From: Thetidibacter halocola
Lineage (GTDB): Bacteria > Pseudomonadota > Alphaproteobacteria > Rhodobacterales > Rhodobacteraceae
Reading direction: 5' to 3'
NCBI RefSeq assembly: GCF_018224955.1
Contig: NZ_JAGTUU010000003.1
Span: 310,001-374,000 of the forward strand
DNA length: 64,000 bases
A model generated the notes under the pieces. That model saw only the letters and a program-made list of their open reading frames with translations, searched no databases and was not told the origin of the DNA. This document shows, in pieces, positions 44,414 to 53,759 of the stretch. The stretch's first letter is position 1, and each line of letters opens with the position of its first letter. The translations under genes were made by a program, and so were the position numbers.

Positions 44414-45262
44414 ATGCGCGGAACCGACCTGCTGGCGCGGGCCGTCGTGCGGCTGCGCGACGCGGGTGTGCCCGATCCGGGCCGCGATGCGCGCCGCCTG
44501 CTGGCCCATGTGCTGAAGGTGCCGCCGGGTCGGCTGACCCTGTTCCTGCCGGAACCTGTGGCGCCGGACCTCGGCATGGCCTTCGATGCGCTGGTCAATC
44601 GCCGCGCGGCGCGCGAGCCCGTCAGTCACCTGACCGGCCGCCGCGCCTTCTATGGCCGCGACTTCCTCGTGACGCCCGATGTGCTGGACCCGCGCCCCGA
44701 GACGGAAACGCTGATCGAGGCGGCCCTAGCCGAGCCCTTTGCCTCGGTCCTCGACCTTGGTACCGGGACGGGCTGCATCCTTCTGACGCTGCTGGCCGAA
44801 CGGCCGCAGGCCTATGGCACGGGCATCGACCTCAGCGAGGCGGCGCTGAACGTGGCCTTCTGGAACCGCAACGCGCTGCGGCTGGAGGCGCGGGCGGAAC
44901 TGCTGCAAGGCAACTGGTGCGTGCCGCTGGACCCGGACATGCGCTATGACCTGATCGTGTCGAACCCGCCCTATATCGCCGCCTCCGAGATGGCCGGGCT
45001 GGCGCCTGAGGTGCGCGACCACGAGCCACTCCTCGCGCTCACCGACGAGGAGGACGGCCTGTCGGCCTATCGCGCCATCGCCGACCAGGCGCCCGGTCAT
45101 CTCGAACCCGGCGGGCGGCTGATCGTCGAGATCGGGGCGACGCAGGCGGAGGCGGTTTCCGCTCTTTTCGAACGGGCGGGGCTGGCCCGGATTGCCACGA
45201 TTGCCGATCTCGACGGGCGCGATCGCGTGGTCGTCGCGCATCGCGACGCGGAAAAACGCTGA
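44414..45262 (+). CDS. prmC: Release factor glutamine methyltransferase
   Basis: The 282-residue protein has the SAM-binding segment VLDLGTGTGCILLTLL (about 112-127) and the catalytic IVSNPPYIA (NPPY near 180) that define PrmC, with the N-terminal helical domain that recognises release factors. It methylates the GGQ glutamine of RF1 and RF2. It lies directly behind prfA and is probably cotranscribed with it. Confidence 0.96.
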   Translation: MRGTDLLARAVVRLRDAGVPDPGRDARRLLAHVLKVPPGRLTLFLPEPVAPDLGMAFDALVNRRAAREPVSHLTGRRAFYGRDFLVTPDVLDPRPETETLIEAALAEPFASVLDLGTGTGCILLTLLAERPQAYGTGIDLSEAALNVAFWNRNALRLEARAELLQGNWCVPLDPDMRYDLIVSNPPYIAASEMAGLAPEVRDHEPLLALTDEEDGLSAYRAIADQAPGHLEPGGRLIVEIGATQAEAVSALFERAGLARIATIADLDGRDRVVVAHRDAEKR

Positions 45263-45300
45263 AAAGCGCGGCGAATTGCCCGGGACATGCCGCAAACCCC

Positions 45301-45377
45301 TTGTCTCTGCGGCGCCACTATGCTTAATCGAGGGCGTCAGGTGGTTGGACAGTGCCAACGCCGTCCTTCCTGACGCC
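45301..45377 (+). promoter_or_regulatory. Candidate promoter and structured leader of the DUF4167 gene
   Basis: TTGTCT (45301-45306) and TTAATC (45324-45329) are 17 bases apart. Immediately downstream, GGCGTCAGG (45333-45341) and CCTGACGCC (45369-45377) form a 9-bp stem enclosing a smaller TTGG/CCAA stem (45345-45358). About 90 bases then remain before the start codon. Confidence 0.4.
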
Positions 45378-45469
45378 AAGCCGAACAGCCGCGTGACCAG
45401 AAATCGGACCGGCGCAAAGCGCGCCCCAGGGGTCACTCCACAGTCAAAACGGACTGGATAGCCAAACTT

Positions 45470-46117
45470 ATGCGTTCCACCAAATCCCGCTCGCGGAACA
45501 AGAACAACCGCAACCGCAACCCTCTGGGCAATGTCGTGAACCGTGTGTTCGACAGCTCCGGGCCCGAGGGCAAGGTGCGCGGCACGCCGCAGCAGATCAT
45601 CGAGAAATACAACCAGCTGGCGCGTGACGCCGCCCTGGGTAACGACCGCGTCGCGGCCGAGAACTTCCAGCAGCACGCAGAGCACTACCTGCGTATGCTG
45701 GCAGAGGCCCAGCGCGAGCAGGACCAGCGCCGCGAGCAGCAGGAACGCGAGAACCGCGAACGTCAGGCGCAGCGCGACCGCGACCGCCCCGAGCGTGACG
45801 GCCAGTCCGGCGACCGCAGCGGCGACGACGATCAGCCGCGCCGCGCCGACAACCCGCGCCGCGCCGATCCTGCGCGCGGCGACGACCAGCCCGACGTGCT
45901 GGACCTGCACGGCGACGATGACGGCCCAGGCCTTGTCGAGACACCCGAATCGCGCTCTGAGGCTGCTCCGGAGCCGGCCCCCGCAACCGAGGAAAAGCCG
46001 CGCAAGCCCCGCGCCCCGCGCCGCCCCCGGAAAAAGCCCGAGGCCAAGGATGGCGGCCAGGGCGAGGCGCCGGCCGGATCGGACAAGCCCGGCGACGCCA
46101 CCGAAGCGGCGGAATGA
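45470..46117 (+). CDS. DUF4167 domain protein, probable RNA-binding
   Basis: The 215-residue protein starts with a basic, asparagine- and arginine-rich stretch (RSRNKNNRNRNP) and the DUF4167 core (about 20-80, PEGKVRGTPQQIIEKYNQLA and QQHAEHYLRML). The rest is a low-complexity, charged tail rich in R, D, E and P, with a lysine/arginine block near 175-192. The composition suggests nucleic-acid binding; function is not established. Its order after prfA-prmC is common in alphaproteobacteria. A strong terminator follows. Confidence 0.88.
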   Translation: MRSTKSRSRNKNNRNRNPLGNVVNRVFDSSGPEGKVRGTPQQIIEKYNQLARDAALGNDRVAAENFQQHAEHYLRMLAEAQREQDQRREQQERENRERQAQRDRDRPERDGQSGDRSGDDDQPRRADNPRRADPARGDDQPDVLDLHGDDDGPGLVETPESRSEAAPEPAPATEEKPRKPRAPRRPRKKPEAKDGGQGEAPAGSDKPGDATEAAE

Positions 46118-46129
46118 CGGGATGGACTT

Positions 46130-46151
46130 AGGCCCCTTCGGGGGCCTTTTT
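46130..46151 (+). terminator. Intrinsic terminator after the DUF4167 gene
   Basis: AGGCCCC and GGGGCCT form a 7-bp stem with a TTCG tetraloop, followed by five T. It also separates this gene from convergent rsmA. Confidence 0.9.
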
Positions 46152-46159
46152 CGTGGTGC

Positions 46160-47002
46160 TCAGCGGCGCGCGATCTCGCGCGCCAGCGCGCAGAATCCCT
46201 CGATCGGCACCTGTTCGGCGCGATCCGTGGGCGCGATCCCGGCCGCCCTCAGCCGATCCTCGATATCCGGCCCGAACCCCTTCAGCGCCGCGCGCAGCAT
46301 CTTGCGCCGCTGGTTGAAGGCCATTGCCACCACCCGCTCCAGCACCGCCGGATCGGCCTCGAAACGCGGGCCGGGCAAGGCGCGCAGATGCACCACCGCG
46401 GACGAGATCTTGGGCGGCGGGGTGAAGGCCTCGGGCGGCAAGGACAGCGCGATGCGCGCCTCGCATCGCCATTGCGCCAGAACGGCGAGCCGCCCATAGG
46501 TCTTGGAGCCTGGCTGCGCCACGATCCGCTCGGCCACCTCGCGCTGGAACATCAGCGTGAGACTCGTCCAGAAGGGCGGCCATACTGGCGGTGTCAGCCA
46601 GCGCACCAGCAGTTCGGTGCCCACGTTGTAGGGCAGGTTGGCGCAGATCGCGATGGGCGGGGTCAGATGTGCCAGCGGGTCGACCTCCAGCGCGTCGCCC
46701 TCGATCACTTGCAAGCGGCCCGGATAGGCCGCGGCGATCTCTGCCAGCGCGGGCAGGCAGCGTGCGTCCTTCTCGATGGCCAGCACGCGCCGCGCCCCCT
46801 CGGCCAACAAGCCGCGGGTCAGCCCACCGGGGCCCGGCCCCACCTCCAGCACGTCCATCCCCGACAAGTCGCCCGCAATCCGCGCGATCCGTGCGGTCAG
46901 GTTCAGATCCAGGAGGAAGTTCTGCCCCAGCGCCTTCTTGGCGCGCAGGTCATGCGTCGCGATGACCTCGCGCAGGGGCGGCAGGGCGTCGATCCGGCTC
47001 AT
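46160..47002 (-). CDS. rsmA: 16S rRNA (adenine1518/1519-N6)-dimethyltransferase
   Basis: The 280-residue protein has the KsgA/RsmA N-terminus ([19 protein letters not shown]), the SAM motif [16 protein letters not shown] (about 50-65) and the catalytic ICANLPYNV (NLPY near 120). It dimethylates two adenines near the 16S 3' end. It is the last gene of the lptF-to-rsmA series, 82 bp after pdxA with a double hairpin between them. Confidence 0.97.
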   Translation of the reverse strand: MSRIDALPPLREVIATHDLRAKKALGQNFLLDLNLTARIARIAGDLSGMDVLEVGPGPGGLTRGLLAEGARRVLAIEKDARCLPALAEIAAAYPGRLQVIEGDALEVDPLAHLTPPIAICANLPYNVGTELLVRWLTPPVWPPFWTSLTLMFQREVAERIVAQPGSKTYGRLAVLAQWRCEARIALSLPPEAFTPPPKISSAVVHLRALPGPRFEADPAVLERVVAMAFNQRRKMLRAALKGFGPDIEDRLRAAGIAPTDRAEQVPIEGFCALAREIARR

Positions 47003-47035
47003 GGCGTCTCTGGGCTCCAGATACCCCGGGGGGGG

Positions 47036-47064
47036 CTCGCGCAGCGAGACGGGGGCACAGCCCC
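47036..47064. repeat. Double-hairpin intergenic element, copy 2
   Basis: CTCGC-GCA-GCGAG followed by GGGGC-ACA-GCCCC, after an ACCCCGGGGG stretch. It has the same build as 41785-41818, with different stem sequences. It lies between pdxA and rsmA. Confidence 0.5.
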
Positions 47065-47084
47065 GATGTCCCGGCTCGCCACGA

Positions 47085-48056
47085 TCACGCCTTGCCCCCG
47101 GCCATGCGCCAAGCCATGCGCAGCGCCTCGATCGTGCTTGTGGGATTGGCGACGCCGCGCCCCGCGATGTCGAAGGCGGTGCCGTGATCCGGCGAGGTGC
47201 GGATGAAGGGCAGGCCCAGCGTCACGTTCACGCCGCGGTCGAAATCGAGCGTCTTGATCGGGATCAGAGCCTGGTCGTGATACATGCAGAGCGCGGCGTC
47301 ATAGCCGGCGCGGGCGCGCTCGTGAAACATCGTGTCGGCGGGCAGCGGGCCGCGCAGGTCCATGCCCACGGCGCGCAACCGGTCCAGCACCGGGGCGATC
47401 AGCGTCTCTTCCTCGTGACCCATGCGCCCGCCTTCGCCCGCATGCGGGTTCAGGCCGGCCACCGCCAGCCGCGGTGCCGCGATGCCGAACCGCTCGACCA
47501 GGGCGCGATGGGTGATGCGGATGCGTTTTTCCAGCAGGTCCGCGGTCAGCACGCGGGGCACCTCGGCCAAGGCGATGTGGATCGTCACCGGCACGACACG
47601 AAGCCGGTCCGAGGCGAGCATCATCACCACCTCGTCCACCCCGGCGAGATGGGCGAGAAACTCGGTATGGCCGGGAAAGGCGAAACCGGCCCCGTCGGCC
47701 AGCGCCTTCTTGTGGATGGGCAGGGTGCAGACGCCACCCGCCGAGCCGTCCTGCGCCAGCCGCACGCCGGTCTCGATCGCCGCCACCACGCCGGGAGCGT
47801 GCGCCGCCTGCGCCACGCCGGGAACGCGCGGGCCGGGCATGGACAGAGCCAGCACCGGCAGGCCCTGTGCGGCCGCCTTGGCGGCCTGGGCGGGGCTGTC
47901 GATGACGACCGAGGGCACGGTTCCGGGGAGATGGGCTGGATCGCCGATCCAGAAGAAGGGCAGGGATTCGCCCAATTCTGACCAGGCGGCCTCGGCCAGT
48001 TCAGGGCCGATGCCGGCGGGCTCTCCGCAGCTCAGCGCGATGGGCGCAGGTGTCAT
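47085..48056 (-). CDS. pdxA: 4-hydroxythreonine-4-phosphate dehydrogenase
   Basis: The 323-residue protein starts [14 protein letters not shown] and carries the family zinc ligands in [20 protein letters not shown] and [13 protein letters not shown]. It makes the amino-ketone precursor of pyridoxal phosphate with PdxJ. ATG 48056 overlaps the surA stop (ATGA). An upstream start would add 45 residues with no similarity. It lies between surA and rsmA, an order widely conserved in proteobacteria. Confidence 0.96.
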   Translation of the reverse strand: MTPAPIALSCGEPAGIGPELAEAAWSELGESLPFFWIGDPAHLPGTVPSVVIDSPAQAAKAAAQGLPVLALSMPGPRVPGVAQAAHAPGVVAAIETGVRLAQDGSAGGVCTLPIHKKALADGAGFAFPGHTEFLAHLAGVDEVVMMLASDRLRVVPVTIHIALAEVPRVLTADLLEKRIRITHRALVERFGIAAPRLAVAGLNPHAGEGGRMGHEEETLIAPVLDRLRAVGMDLRGPLPADTMFHERARAGYDAALCMYHDQALIPIKTLDFDRGVNVTLGLPFIRTSPDHGTAFDIAGRGVANPTSTIEALRMAWRMAGGKA

Positions 48057-49264
48057 TTCTCGATGATGACCGAGTCGGAGCGCAGCTGTTCCAGGTAACT
48101 TGCGGCGAGCGATTCGATGCGCTGGTTGCGAAGCCCGATGCCAAAGCTCTCGCGGTCGAGATCGTCCGACAGTTTCGGCGAGCGTCCGCATAGCATCAGG
48201 AAGACCAGCGTCTGGCCGTTCGCCCGCGTCAGCGCGGTCGAGACCTCGCCGGGGTCGAGCTTGCTCAGTTCGAAGGCGATGTCGGTGGGGATCTGCTCGG
48301 GCGGCAGCGATCCGCGTTCCAGCACCTCGGCCGGCTGGCCCTTGGCGACGCCATAGAGGTCGTCACAGCGGTCCAGCGTGCTTTCCAGCACGCGCGCCTT
48401 GGCCAGCGTTTCGGGCGAGCGGCCACCGGGCATGTAATAGGCGGCGTATTCGATGGTCGCGCTTTCCGGAGCGGCAAAGCCGGTTTCCTCGATCTCGCGC
48501 AGCTGGAACAGGGCGATGGCGCCTTGCAGCGGGATCGGTTCCGACACTTCGCCCGGCTTCAGGCCCAGCACGATTGGGCGCAGCGGCGGCGGTAGCTCGG
48601 TCAGGTCCTGCCAGGGCAGGCGGCCGCCATTGCCGCGCGTGGCGGTTGCAGAATAGCGACGCGCCTCGGCCGAGAAGGCGGCGGTCGAGTCGAGTTCGGC
48701 GATGCGGGCGGCGCGGGCGCGCACTTCTTCCTGGTTCTGCGGCGTCATCGGCATGATGATCTCGGACAGCAGGACGCGCACCGAACTGCCGCCCTGCGCG
48801 GTCAGGGCGCGGTCGATCTCGTCTTCGGAGACATTGGCGCGTCCGGCAAAGCGCTGCTGGACCAGGATCCGCCAGCTGAGGCCGGCCTGCACGAAATCGC
48901 GGAAGGTCTGTTCGGCCACGCCCCTGGCCTCGAGGGCCGCAACGAATTCCTCGCGCTCGAGGTTTGCGCGGGCGGCGAATTCGGCCATCCCGTCCAGCAC
49001 GTCCTCGGGCGAGGGGCGGATGCCGGCATCCTGCGCTGCGTTCAGGCGCAGACGGTCGTCGATCAGCTGCTGCCGCGCGGTTTCCATCGGGTCGCCGGGG
49101 GCGTTCAGCAATTGCAGCATGCGCGCGCGCTGCTCGATCTCGTAGCCGGTGATCACCTTGTCGTCGACGAGGATGGCGGGCGAGAACAACCCCTGCGCCT
49201 GCGCGCCCGAGGACAGCGACAGGCCGAGGACCAGCGCGGCGGAGAGGCGGGTCAGTAGGTGCAT
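48053..49264 (-). CDS. surA: SurA-like periplasmic peptidyl-prolyl isomerase / outer-membrane protein chaperone
   Basis: The 403-residue protein has a signal peptide (1-23, ending SGAQAQ), the SurA N-terminal helical chaperone domain (AILVDDKVITGYEIEQRARML onward) and one recognisable parvulin-like domain (about 165-265, RYSATATRGNGGRLPWQ). The second parvulin region is weak. It escorts outer-membrane proteins such as LptD through the periplasm, fitting its place next to lptD, whose end it overlaps by 13 bases. Confidence 0.9.
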   Translation of the reverse strand: MHLLTRLSAALVLGLSLSSGAQAQGLFSPAILVDDKVITGYEIEQRARMLQLLNAPGDPMETARQQLIDDRLRLNAAQDAGIRPSPEDVLDGMAEFAARANLEREEFVAALEARGVAEQTFRDFVQAGLSWRILVQQRFAGRANVSEDEIDRALTAQGGSSVRVLLSEIIMPMTPQNQEEVRARAARIAELDSTAAFSAEARRYSATATRGNGGRLPWQDLTELPPPLRPIVLGLKPGEVSEPIPLQGAIALFQLREIEETGFAAPESATIEYAAYYMPGGRSPETLAKARVLESTLDRCDDLYGVAKGQPAEVLERGSLPPEQIPTDIAFELSKLDPGEVSTALTRANGQTLVFLMLCGRSPKLSDDLDRESFGIGLRNQRIESLAASYLEQLRSDSVIIEK

Positions 49265-51405
49265 GTGCGACGGTACTCCTTGCCACTGCCGCCGGTGGAA
49301 AACCCCTTGAGCGCGACAGTCAGGTCGAAATCGGTGCTTGGTTCGAGGTTGGTCGACGACGCCAGGCGACGCGATGCCGACAAACCCACCTCCACGCATT
49401 CATTCCGGTATTGCAGGCCCAGCCCGACGCGGTCAAGCCGGTCGTCGGCAAGGTCATAGCGCCACTCGGTCAAGGCGGTCCAGTGCCGATCGAAGCGGTA
49501 GGTGCCGTCAAAGCTCCATTCCGACAGCGCCTTTGAACGGTTTTCGTCCGGATCGGTCACCAGCAGCAGGTAGGACGCGCCGAGGTCGAGCCGGGCATTG
49601 GACCAACCTGCCCGCGCCTCGGCCTTGGAAAAGCGGCTGTTTTCCTCAAGAAGGCCGCGCGCCGAGATGGTCAGACCGACGGGATGAGCGAAACTCCCGG
49701 CCAGCAAGATGTCCGACGCGGTATCCATCAGGCCCGATGAGCGCGAGAAATCGGGATCTGCCGCCTCGCGCCAGACGCGGCCCATGGTCAAGGCTGCCGT
49801 CCATCCGGTCGGTGCCTGGTGCATCCAGCGCAGCCCGGCGGCCAGCGTGGCGCCGTGTTCACGCCGGTCGGCGGCGGGAAAACGCGACAGCGACAGCAGG
49901 TTTGCCTCGTCGAATTCGACGCGGGTGCTTTCGTCGTTGGGATTGCCGGGTCGGGTTCCGCCTGTCCAGCCCAACTGGACGACCGGTTCCAGCAGGGTGC
50001 GACCGCCCGCGGGGCCGACCCGCAGCAGCGGCCAGCGCAGTTCTACCGCTGCGCCGGGCGTGGCGCGGGCGATATCGGGCGTGGCAGTCACGTCCTGCCG
50101 CGTGGCGAAGGAGTCGAGCCAGAGGTGGGCGCTGGCCCCGGCGCGCAGGCCCATCGGCAGGGTCCATTGGTCGCGCCAGCTGATCTCGGCGTTGACGCGG
50201 GCGACGTCCCGGCCGTCGATCTCGGTATCGGCGTCCGTGCCATCGATCGGCAGGTCGGAATAGCGATAATGGGTGTGCGCCGTGGCGTTGAACCGCCATT
50301 CGCCACCCCCGGCCCAGGCCGGGAACCACCGGCGTTCGAACCGTGCGTCCGAGACGATGGTGGGCTGGGTGCCGTTGTCCTCGCTTACGCGGAGCGACTG
50401 GTAGTGCACGAGATTCGCCTGGAGAAAGGCGTCGCGGCGCACCCGGGTCACGGTCAGGCGGCTTTCCAGCCGGTCTTGGCTGGTGACGCCGTAATCGTTG
50501 AGATAGCTTTCGTCCGAGGCGGTCTTGATGTCGAAATCCAGCTTGAAATCGTCCGGCAGGTCGAACAGGCCGCGGGCAAAAAGATAGCCCCGCGCCGCGT
50601 CCGAACCCAGCGTGTCCGACGACACGGCGCCCGTCACCTCGAGATCGCCATGCACGAAGGCGCGTCTATAGCGTAGTTCCAGCGTGCGGGTGTTTGGCGA
50701 CAGGAAGGGCGTCAGCGTGACGTCCTGGTGATCGCCCAACGGGATGAAATAGGGCACACGCACCCCGAAACCCAGCAGGGTCGAGGTATGGATCGTCGGG
50801 ATCATGAAGCCGCGCGCACGGTCCAGCGTCGGGTCCGGCATGCGCAGGCGCGGCAGGTAGAACACGGGCACGTCCAGCACGCGGACCTGCGCGTCGTCGA
50901 AATAGAGCTGGCGTGCCTCGGTGTCATGCACGACTCGCGTGGCGCGGATCTGCCACAGCGGCGCGCTGGTGCCGCAGACCTGGCAGGAGGTGGCGGCAAC
51001 GCGGCTGAGCCGGGTATAGCGGCCGCCGACGCGGCGCGCCTCGACCGAGGCGACCTGCAACTGCTCGTCCAGAACCAGCCGTGCCCCTGTCAGCAGTCCG
51101 TTCTTCAGCGCACGATCCATCGTGGCGAAATCGGCGATCAGCACGTTGCCCTGCGGATCGGTGATGCGGATCGGGCCGTCGATCTGCAGGGTCTCTGCGG
51201 TGCTATCATAGACGATGCGGCTGGCTTGCAGACGGGTGCCATCCTGCAACGCCTCGACATTGCCGGTGGCGATCAGGCGGCTGTCACCCTCGACCAGGAT
51301 CTCGTCGGCGACCAGCAGTGCGGGGCCGTCCTGCGCGCGCGCGGGCGGCGCGAGCGCGAGGCACAGCGCGGCGATCAGCGGCGCGATCAGGCGGACGGTG
51401 CGCAT
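49252..51405 (-). CDS. lptD: LPS assembly outer-membrane protein LptD
   Basis: The 717-residue protein has a signal peptide (1-24), an N-terminal OstA jellyroll (about 30-150, VEGDSRLIATGNVEALQDGTRL) and a long beta-barrel domain. The N-terminal CQVC pair and a C-terminal cysteine near the end could form disulfides, as in other LptD proteins. It inserts lipopolysaccharide into the outer leaflet. It starts one base inside the lptG stop and its barrel biogenesis needs the next gene product, SurA. Confidence 0.94.
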   Translation of the reverse strand: MRTVRLIAPLIAALCLALAPPARAQDGPALLVADEILVEGDSRLIATGNVEALQDGTRLQASRIVYDSTAETLQIDGPIRITDPQGNVLIADFATMDRALKNGLLTGARLVLDEQLQVASVEARRVGGRYTRLSRVAATSCQVCGTSAPLWQIRATRVVHDTEARQLYFDDAQVRVLDVPVFYLPRLRMPDPTLDRARGFMIPTIHTSTLLGFGVRVPYFIPLGDHQDVTLTPFLSPNTRTLELRYRRAFVHGDLEVTGAVSSDTLGSDAARGYLFARGLFDLPDDFKLDFDIKTASDESYLNDYGVTSQDRLESRLTVTRVRRDAFLQANLVHYQSLRVSEDNGTQPTIVSDARFERRWFPAWAGGGEWRFNATAHTHYRYSDLPIDGTDADTEIDGRDVARVNAEISWRDQWTLPMGLRAGASAHLWLDSFATRQDVTATPDIARATPGAAVELRWPLLRVGPAGGRTLLEPVVQLGWTGGTRPGNPNDESTRVEFDEANLLSLSRFPAADRREHGATLAAGLRWMHQAPTGWTAALTMGRVWREAADPDFSRSSGLMDTASDILLAGSFAHPVGLTISARGLLEENSRFSKAEARAGWSNARLDLGASYLLLVTDPDENRSKALSEWSFDGTYRFDRHWTALTEWRYDLADDRLDRVGLGLQYRNECVEVGLSASRRLASSTNLEPSTDFDLTVALKGFSTGGSGKEYRRTCTY

Positions 51406-52499
51406 CAGCCGTCCTCCATCTGAAGCACCAGGCCAAGCGCCAGCAGCAGCGCCGCGACCGGCGGCACCCACGCCGCCAGCAGCGGCTGGAGCTGGCCGTT
51501 CTCGCCCATGATCTGGGCGAAGTTGCGCACGTAATACAGGCCAAAGCCCAGCAGGATCGCCGACAGCACCGAGACGCCGGTGCGCCCCAGCCGGGCGGGC
51601 CGCATGGTAAAGGCCGCGCCCACCAGCACCATGGCCACCAGGAACAGCGGCCTGGCCAGTTCCATCTGGAACCAGACCAGGTGGCGGCGCGCGGAAAAGC
51701 CCGCCTGTTCGAGATCGGAGATGAAATCGGGCAGATCCCAGATCGCCACCGCCGAAGGGCTGCCGAACCGGTCGCGGATGCTGTCCTGTGTCAGGTTCGA
51801 CGGCAGCAGCAGCATGTCATGCGCCCGCGCGCCCAGTTCCGGGTTCAGACCCGGCGTCAGTGGCCAGGCGGTGGCGTTGGTGAGGCGCCAGGCGCCGTCG
51901 GTCAGCTCGGCCTCGGCGGCGAGGATGCGGCTCTGCGGTCCGCCCTGGGGCGCGTAGGTCACGATGGACACGTCGTAAAGCCGTGTCGCCTCGGCATTGG
52001 CGCGGTCGGCGCGGATCACCGCCTGCCCCTCGTCGCCACCCTGGCGCAGCCACAGCCCCTCGGGGCCGATCGAGATGGCCGAGGCGCTGCCCGTGCGGTA
52101 GGTCTCGCGCAGGTCGGCATAGCGTTTCGAGGTCGCGGCGACGATCGGGTTCATCATCGCCACCACAAGCACGCCGATCAGCAACGCTACCAGCAGCGGC
52201 GCGGCCAGCACCGTCAGCCCGGACCGGCCCGTGGCGCGTACCACGACCAGTTCCGACGACCGTGCCAGGCTGATGAACAGGGCGATGGTCGACAGGATCA
52301 TCACCAGCGGCAGGATCTGGTACAGCCCGTCGGGCAGTTTCAGCGCGGCCAGCTGCACCACCTGCCCGAAGGTGGCGTCGTCGCCGAAACGGCGCAACTG
52401 CTCGACCAGGTCCAGCAATGCCTGGAGCAGGGCGAACACGGCGAAGAGGCCGAGGAACATCATCAGGAAGCGGCGGGCGAAATAGGCGTGAAGGATCAT
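51405..52499 (-). CDS. lptG: LPS export permease LptG
   Basis: The 364-residue protein has six membrane segments, three at each end around a periplasmic beta-jellyroll (about 125-265), the LptF/LptG family layout. It forms the inner-membrane core of the LPS transporter with LptF and LptB. ATG 52499 overlaps the lptF stop (ATGA); the upstream frame has no similarity. Its stop shares a base with the lptD start. Confidence 0.94.
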   Translation of the reverse strand: MILHAYFARRFLMMFLGLFAVFALLQALLDLVEQLRRFGDDATFGQVVQLAALKLPDGLYQILPLVMILSTIALFISLARSSELVVVRATGRSGLTVLAAPLLVALLIGVLVVAMMNPIVAATSKRYADLRETYRTGSASAISIGPEGLWLRQGGDEGQAVIRADRANAEATRLYDVSIVTYAPQGGPQSRILAAEAELTDGAWRLTNATAWPLTPGLNPELGARAHDMLLLPSNLTQDSIRDRFGSPSAVAIWDLPDFISDLEQAGFSARRHLVWFQMELARPLFLVAMVLVGAAFTMRPARLGRTGVSVLSAILLGFGLYYVRNFAQIMGENGQLQPLLAAWVPPVAALLLALGLVLQMEDG

Positions 52500-53632
52500 G
52501 TAGCGGCCTCCGCCGGGGGCGACCCGCGCCGCCGGGGGCGCCACCCTCGCCCGCCCGAGGCCAGAAGCGCCCAGACCATGCCGAGACCGACCACCGAGGG
52601 CAGATAGACCAGCGGCCAGAGCCGGGAAACGCTCCGCACCGGGTCGCTGACGCCGGATTCCACCAGCTTGACCGTCACCAGCAGGAAAATCGCGCCGACA
52701 ATCTGCTTTGTGACGCCAAAGCGCGAGAAGGTGCCGGCCTGAAGCGCCGCAAAACCGATCAGCGCAGCCACCATCGCAAGGATCGGCTGTTCGAAACGCA
52801 TATGCGCCTCTTGCAGCACGGCACCGGGTCGTTCGCGCAGTTCCTCGGCCAGCGCCTCTGTCCGGGTCAGCAATTCCAGCGTCGGTACCGTGTCGAGCCG
52901 CCGCACGACCACGCGGGACTGCGCGACCAGGCCGCTGATGTCGTAGATCAGGTCGGCGAAGGTGGTGGTCGAGAGGCGCCTTTCCTCGAGGTTCATGGTC
53001 TGTGCGAGGCCGGAGATCATGACCAGCTTTGGCCCGTCATCGGCCCGCAGCAGGTAGGCGCGCTCGGCGGTATAGGTCAGGCTGCGGTCAGGCTGTCGGC
53101 GGTCGGACAGCAGGACGTCGCGCAACTCCCCATCCGGGGCAATGTCGCCGATGTAGAAGGTGACGCCCCGCGCAGGATGCAAAAAGGTTCCCTCGCGCAG
53201 CAGTCGGGCCGAGACCGAGCCGGAAATCTCCTGTTCGCGCAGGCGCAACTGCGCGATCGAGGCGGGCACGAGGACATGGCACAGGATCGCCGTCATCAGC
53301 GCGATGATCGTGCCGTAGATCGCGACGGGGCGGGCCAGGCGCCAGGGCGAATAGCCCACGGCCTTGACGACGGTCAGTTCGGAATCGCCCGACATGCGGT
53401 TGGTCACGTAGACGGCGGCGGCAAAGCTGGCCATCGGCATGATCTGGAGGATCACCGCCGGCAGCGACAGCATGGTGAATTCCAGGAAAACCCCCGCCGA
53501 GTGCCCGTCGGCGATCAGCCGGTCGAACAGCACCACCGCACGGTTCACCCAGTAGACCAACACCAGCACCAGCGAGAAGAATCCGAACAGCACCATCAGT
53601 TGCGACAGCATGTATCTGTCGAATCTCTGCAC
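52496..53632 (-). CDS. lptF: LPS export permease LptF
   Basis: The 378-residue protein has the LptF/LptG layout with six membrane segments and a periplasmic domain (about 125-260). The N-terminus RFDRYMLSQLMVLFGFFSLV matches relatives and fixes the start at GTG 53632, with GGGGGA upstream; the longer open frame reaching 54046 is not coding. It opens the lptF-lptG-lptD-surA-pdxA-rsmA series and is divergent from pepA by 127 bp. Confidence 0.94.
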   Translation of the reverse strand: MQRFDRYMLSQLMVLFGFFSLVLVLVYWVNRAVVLFDRLIADGHSAGVFLEFTMLSLPAVILQIMPMASFAAAVYVTNRMSGDSELTVVKAVGYSPWRLARPVAIYGTIIALMTAILCHVLVPASIAQLRLREQEISGSVSARLLREGTFLHPARGVTFYIGDIAPDGELRDVLLSDRRQPDRSLTYTAERAYLLRADDGPKLVMISGLAQTMNLEERRLSTTTFADLIYDISGLVAQSRVVVRRLDTVPTLELLTRTEALAEELRERPGAVLQEAHMRFEQPILAMVAALIGFAALQAGTFSRFGVTKQIVGAIFLLVTVKLVESGVSDPVRSVSRLWPLVYLPSVVGLGMVWALLASGGRGWRPRRRGSPPAEAAT

Positions 53633-53759
53633 GCCGACATGTCCCCCAGCAGTTCCTGTGCCGGAGCCTAGCCGATGCGCAGGGGACGGGAAAGGTGGCA
53701 CTGGCCAAGGACTGCCGCGCGCATTACCTGTGGGCGGGGAACGGCCGAAGGGGAAAGAC

